Shown piece by piece: positions 60,652-64,000 of a DNA stretch of 64,000 nt. The stretch comes from JBFGCT01 sp041581055 (lineage in GTDB: Bacteria > Actinomycetota > Acidimicrobiia > Acidimicrobiales > Ilumatobacteraceae), in the NCBI GenBank assembly GCA_041581055.1, contig JBFGCT010000001.1, forward strand, positions 1 to 64,000. Reading direction: 5' to 3'. The position numbers were made by a program, and so were the translations under genes. Under the pieces are notes generated by a model that was not told the DNA's origin, did not search any database, and saw only the letters and a program-made list of their open reading frames with translations. How positions within the stretch are numbered: the stretch's first letter is position 1; each line of letters starts with the position of its first letter.

Positions 60652-62043
60652 TCAGGTCTCGACGAACATGACGTTGGTCAGCCAACCGAGTACCGGAGCG
60701 TTGCGTGATCCGTTCTCGGTGACGAACACGTCCTGGCAGCCGGGCATTCGCGCCATGGCCTCACGCGCCTCCTCGAGCGTCGAGTCGGGAGCGACCGTGC
60801 CGAACGTGGATTCGAACATCTTGGCCATCTCCTCGTCATTCAAGAGGTCGCGAAGGCTGAGCTTCGCGGTGTCCTGACCGGCGAATGATTTCGCCGCCAC
60901 GAACTCCATGATCATCGAGCGATGGGCGATCATATGGGCGTAACCCTCGGCGTCGATGATCGGGATGCGCGACCGGCCGTTACCCAGGAGCTCTCGAAGG
61001 ATCACGGTCTCCGGGTCGATCGCTCCCAGCTGAAGAGCGTAGATGTCCTCCATGCGCAACATGCGGTCGCGGGCGAGCACCTGGGGGCTCTCGACCGGCA
61101 TGAACGAGATGTCGAAATGTCCGGGCTCGCCATCGGCCCCGGCCCGGTACGCGCTCACGAACGGGAGGTGCAATCCCCCGCCTTCGGACTCGTACGGCGC
61201 CCACGGCACGGAGCGGAGCTCCTCACGGAGCGCTGAGACCACTTGACGGACGATGGACTGAATCCAGGGTGGAAGATCACCGAGACTGCGCGGCTGGCCC
61301 TCGAGGCCCATCAGGCGGGCGAGGCCGGTCGTGGGGCCGATCGCGATGCTGAACAACCCCTCGACTCGCTGGCTGGACTCGATCCTGGCCTCCGACGCCA
61401 GAGCCGCCGCGGCGACGTCCTCGCGACTCTGTGGAGTGGCGCTCATGATCGACTCGACGGCTGAGCCGGGCAACTCGACGCGGACGAACGGACTGGTGAC
61501 GCGGGTGGTCTTGTCCATCGAGAGCCGTTCCAACCAGGGACGCAGGTGTTCGTGCAACGACTGCGCCAACTCCCTGAGGCGTTCCTCCCGGCGGTCGTAC
61601 CCCGTGAGCGGGCCGTCGTGCCCCTGGACGAATGTCGCGTCGGTGGCCAACTGAACGACGAACGCCTCCAATGAATCGACCGACGTCGCGTCGACGCGCA
61701 GCGAGGTGCCGTACACCACTGGTGCCTGGCTACCGCATTGAAGGACGATGACATTCGTCGGCGTCGTGTCACGAGGATCCGTTGCGACCCCGCATTCCCA
61801 CATGCAATAGGACCAGTCCTGGTCCTCGCCCGTGTACACCAGGAAAAGAACGTCCGTGCTCGCCAGCGCGTTCTTCAGCTCATCGTTCAGCTCCTTACCC
61901 GCACGCGGACCCTGAAAGTTCGGCGAGGACGAAAGGTGTATGTCGGCCTGGGCGTTGGTCAGATCACGGATGAACTCGGCCAACACCAACGCGATGCCGC
62001 GATCGGCATGCTTGTGGCTCACGAAGAAGTAGGGATTCGTCAT
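60652..62043 (-). CDS. TIR-like domain protein with C-terminal CBS-pair-like region
   Basis: 463 residues. Residues 1-130 resemble a TIR domain: PYFFVSHKHADRGIALVLAEFI, ALASTDVLFLVYTGED and WSYCMWECGVA, where E83 is placed like the catalytic Glu of NAD-cleaving TIRs. Residues about 180-330 are unassigned. Residues about 345-460 look like two CBS motifs (RIPIIDAEGYAHMIAHRSMI; FGTVAPDSTLEEAREAMARM...VLGWLTNVMFVE), which bind adenine nucleotides. Codons such as AAT, CAT, ATA, CTT and TTT are more frequent than in neighbours, suggesting transfer. The gene lies beside the tRNA cluster. A defence or signalling role is inferred. ATG 62043 is preferred over 62070 because the TIR fold starts there. 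Confidence 0.75.
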   Translation of the reverse strand: MTNPYFFVSHKHADRGIALVLAEFIRDLTNAQADIHLSSSPNFQGPRAGKELNDELKNALASTDVLFLVYTGEDQDWSYCMWECGVATDPRDTTPTNVIVLQCGSQAPVVYGTSLRVDATSVDSLEAFVVQLATDATFVQGHDGPLTGYDRREERLRELAQSLHEHLRPWLERLSMDKTTRVTSPFVRVELPGSAVESIMSATPQSREDVAAAALASEARIESSQRVEGLFSIAIGPTTGLARLMGLEGQPRSLGDLPPWIQSIVRQVVSALREELRSVPWAPYESEGGGLHLPFVSAYRAGADGEPGHFDISFMPVESPQVLARDRMLRMEDIYALQLGAIDPETVILRELLGNGRSRIPIIDAEGYAHMIAHRSMIMEFVAAKSFAGQDTAKLSLRDLLNDEEMAKMFESTFGTVAPDSTLEEAREAMARMPGCQDVFVTENGSRNAPVLGWLTNVMFVET

Positions 62044-62140
62044 CACGTAGCTCCGATCTACAACCACCACGACCCTACTGCGGGTGGACGGTTGGGGCTT
62101 CGCCCGTTTCGACCGCGCCGAGGACCTTCACGCCGCGCCG

Positions 62141-62935
62141 TCACACGCCGATGTCGCGACGATTGAAGCCCCAGCTCCCGACGGCGACGAGGATCAGCAC
62201 CACGACGATCATGAGGGCACAGTCGCCACCGTCGAGTCCGCGTCTGAGCGGATCGTTACCCGTCAGCCAGTCGAACGGCGACAGGTTCTCGACCCACTCG
62301 AGCCCGTCCCGCTGCGGGATGATCCCATTGGCCACGTATCCGAGGACCGCGGCGCCGGCGCCCACGCCGAGGGCCAGCGACCGGCGTCCCGACGCGGCGC
62401 CGACAGCGAACGCCAGGGCGCCGAAGACGGCGGCGAACAGGGCGAGGTGAGCGTGCATCGCGGCGAACCCGGCGATCGGGATGTCGTCCAGTCGGGCCGG
62501 CACGATCAGCGCGAGCATCGCCAGCCAGAACACGCCGACGATGATCGCGACGCTGACGAGGAACGCGGCGAATCGCCGAACCGCCAGCCCCACCCGGCTG
62601 ACCGGCTGCGCCGCGATGAGGTCGAGGGTCCCGGCCTCCTCGTCCCCGGCGATCGCGCGGGCGCCGGCGCCGACCGAGTAGACCACCAGGAGGACCGCCA
62701 CGATCAGCCCGTACACGCTGGCGGCGAGGTACCCCGCAGCGGTGGAGATGTCGCCGTAGTCGAGCGCTTCGAGCAGGCCCTCGGGATAGCTGTCGAGTGC
62801 CTCCTGGATCCCCGGCGAGTCGATCGTCGGCCAGAACGCGGCGTAGCCGCCGCCGACGATCACGATCGCCAGCGTCCAGACGGCGATCGACCGCCGGGCG
62901 TCCCACAGCCACTTGGTGAAGACGTCACGCAGCAC
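62141..62935 (-). CDS. ABC-2-type transporter permease
   Basis: 264 residues with six membrane helices (for example SIAVWTLAIVIVGGGYAAFW, LIVAVLLVVYSVGAGARAI, LMIVVVLILVAVGSW). GDEEAGTLDLIAAQPVSRVGLAVRRF is the coupling-helix region typical of ABC-2 permeases. Its start overlaps the end of the ATPase gene by 11 bp. Substrate unknown. Confidence 0.88.
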   Translation of the reverse strand: MLRDVFTKWLWDARRSIAVWTLAIVIVGGGYAAFWPTIDSPGIQEALDSYPEGLLEALDYGDISTAAGYLAASVYGLIVAVLLVVYSVGAGARAIAGDEEAGTLDLIAAQPVSRVGLAVRRFAAFLVSVAIIVGVFWLAMLALIVPARLDDIPIAGFAAMHAHLALFAAVFGALAFAVGAASGRRSLALGVGAGAAVLGYVANGIIPQRDGLEWVENLSPFDWLTGNDPLRRGLDGGDCALMIVVVLILVAVGSWGFNRRDIGV

Positions 62936-63836
62936 CGCCGGCCTCGTCCCCGTCGCTGTAGTAGTGGAAGAAGAGGTCCTCCAGGTCGGCTTCCTCCACG
63001 GACAGCGTGACGACGACGTGACGCGCCGCTTCCTTCACAAGTGCGTCAGCGCTTCCGTCGAGCCGACACCGCAGCACGGCGCCGTCGACCTCGACGGCGC
63101 CGACCCCGGGAAGCCCGGCGAACGACGACGCCGAGACGGGGCCGTCGAACCGGATCTCGACCGCGCGCATCGAGCGTTCGCGAAGGTCCTCGACGCTCTC
63201 GACCGCGGCCAGACGGCCTCGGCGGACGATTCCGACTCGATCGGCGGTCTGCTGCACCTCGCTCATCACGTGGGACGACATGAACACGGTCCGGCCATCG
63301 CGGGCCGCCTCCCGGGCGAGGGCGGCGAACTCCTGCTGCAGGAACGGATCGAGTCCGCTGGTCGGCTCGTCGAGGACCAGCAGCTCCGGGTCGTGCATGA
63401 AGGCCTGGATCACGCCGACCTTCTGGCGGTTCCCCTTGGACAGGGTCTTGATCCGCCGGCCGGTGTCGAGCTGCAGCCGGTGGGCAAGCTCCGCGACCCG
63501 GCCGGGCGCGACTCCGCCGCGCAGGTTGCCGAGGTACGTCAGCAGTTCGGCGGCGGTCTGGCGACCGTCGACGGCGAAGTCGCCGGGCAGGTAACCGATC
63601 CGGCGGCGCAGCCCGACGCCGTCGCGGCGCGGGTCGACACCGAGCACGACGGCGCGCCCGCTCGTGGGCCGGATCAGATCGAGGAGCAGCCTGATCGTCG
63701 TCGTCTTCCCCGAACCGTTGGGGCCGAGGAACCCATACACCTCGCCGCGGTCGACCTCGAGGTCGAGGCCCGCCAGTCCCTTGCTCTGGCCGTAGTCCTT
63801 GACCAGCCGCTCGGTGCGAATCGCGGCCTGAGCCAT
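62925..63836 (-). CDS. ABC transporter ATP-binding protein
   Basis: 303 residues. GPNGSGKTT (Walker A), TLSKGNRQKVGVIQAF (signature, LSKGN rather than LSGGQ), LLVLDEPTSGLD (Walker B) and MSSHVMSEV (switch His). The C-terminal 80 residues form a small regulatory domain as in drug-efflux ATPases. It works with the overlapping permease. Confidence 0.93.
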   Translation of the reverse strand: MAQAAIRTERLVKDYGQSKGLAGLDLEVDRGEVYGFLGPNGSGKTTTIRLLLDLIRPTSGRAVVLGVDPRRDGVGLRRRIGYLPGDFAVDGRQTAAELLTYLGNLRGGVAPGRVAELAHRLQLDTGRRIKTLSKGNRQKVGVIQAFMHDPELLVLDEPTSGLDPFLQQEFAALAREAARDGRTVFMSSHVMSEVQQTADRVGIVRRGRLAAVESVEDLRERSMRAVEIRFDGPVSASSFAGLPGVGAVEVDGAVLRCRLDGSADALVKEAARHVVVTLSVEEADLEDLFFHYYSDGDEAGGAA

Positions 63837-63851
63837 CGCGGGTCCCCGGCG

Positions 63852-64000
63852 TCAGTCGCAGGCGGTCGGGGTGGCGCCGACCTCGGCGCTCAACGTGTCG
63901 GAGGTGAAGAACCCCGCGAAGAGCGTGCAGGCACGCTCCGGATCCCACGGCGCGTCCCACAGCCGGACCGCGCCGTCCGAGCCGGCGGTCGCCAGCACGG
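63852..64000 (-). CDS. WD40-repeat protein, C-terminal fragment
   Basis: Only the last 48 or so codons are in the window. LATAGSDGAVRLWDAPWDPERAC is a typical WD40 blade, followed by a short tail ending TPTACD. It lies 15 bp upstream of the ABC ATPase gene on the same strand and may share its operon. Confidence 0.75.
   Translation of the reverse strand, partial: VLATAGSDGAVRLWDAPWDPERACTLFAGFFTSDTLSAEVGATPTACD

Noticed and set aside
62084..63010. 308-codon plus-strand frame
   Set aside because: Mirror of the ABC permease, which has six clear membrane helices.

Overview
The window is very GC-rich (roughly 70%), has strongly GC-biased third codon positions, uses many GTG starts, and carries actinobacterial signature genes: the mycothiol glycosyltransferase mshA, a SigR/RsrA-type thiol-stress pair, Rex, an RsiG-like c-di-GMP anti-sigma candidate, TilS and EF-G2. 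About twenty-two genes have a TANNNT -10 element only 6-10 nt before the start codon and no Shine-Dalgarno sequence, so leaderless transcription appears common. A deep-branching actinobacterium, for example an Ilumatobacter-like member of Acidimicrobiia, fits best, but this is an inference from gene content, not a phylogeny.

Layout. 1-9290 (minus): the start of a lipopeptide gene cluster: fatty acyl-AMP ligase fused to a carrier protein, an acyl-CoA oxidase-like dehydrogenase with an N-terminal TubC-type docking domain, and an NRPS with the same kind of docking domain that runs off the left edge. 9631-13407 (plus): an accessory pair, a Vps62/DUF946-like protein and a DUF4157 (eCIS-core) protein with a C-terminal amidoligase-like region. 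13525-20341: EF-G2, membrane proteins, a MarR regulator, sigR/rsrA, tilS and a phosphatase-fold protein lacking its Cys. 20349-26033: two Tat-exported M23-type proteins diverging from a tightly coupled four-gene operon (epimerase, degenerate acyltransferase, alpha/beta hydrolase, renalase-like flavoprotein). 26121-35989: tetrapyrrole genes hemL, hemB, hemD, hemC and hemA with the redox regulator rex, interrupted by two envelope proteins. 36095-43860: acyl-CoA synthetase, a 27-residue membrane microprotein, SAM hydrolase, proC, ybjN-like, mshA, RsiG-like, MoaD-like and a membrane protein. 43860-50800: a secreted cyclophilin and a complete overlapping mrpABCDEFG antiporter operon. 50930-59480: 3-hydroxyacyl-CoA dehydrogenase behind a palindromic operator, aat, ethylmalonyl-CoA mutase, a dioxygenase-like protein, LysM lipoprotein, two alpha/beta hydrolases, a three-copy palindromic repeat, carotenoid hydroxylase and DegV. 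59540-64000: plsY, a tRNA Glu-Asp-Phe cluster, a TIR-CBS protein with atypical codon use, an ABC transporter and a WD40 fragment.

Working together. The FAAL-ACP should activate a fatty acid, the docked dehydrogenase should desaturate it on the carrier, and the NRPS should condense it with an Asp-like residue. SigR/RsrA and MshA belong to one thiol-redox response. Rex sits directly upstream of hemA with an operator-like site over its own promoter, tying haem synthesis to NADH/NAD+ balance. The dehydrogenase and ethylmalonyl-CoA mutase suggest C4 acyl-CoA metabolism; DegV and PlsY suggest fatty-acid incorporation through acyl-phosphate.

The best candidates for undescribed biology are the DUF4157-amidoligase/Vps62 pair, the TIR-CBS protein beside the tRNAs, the RsiG-like protein with two signature repeats, the palindromic repeat family, and several micro-ORFs revealed by the leaderless-promoter pattern.
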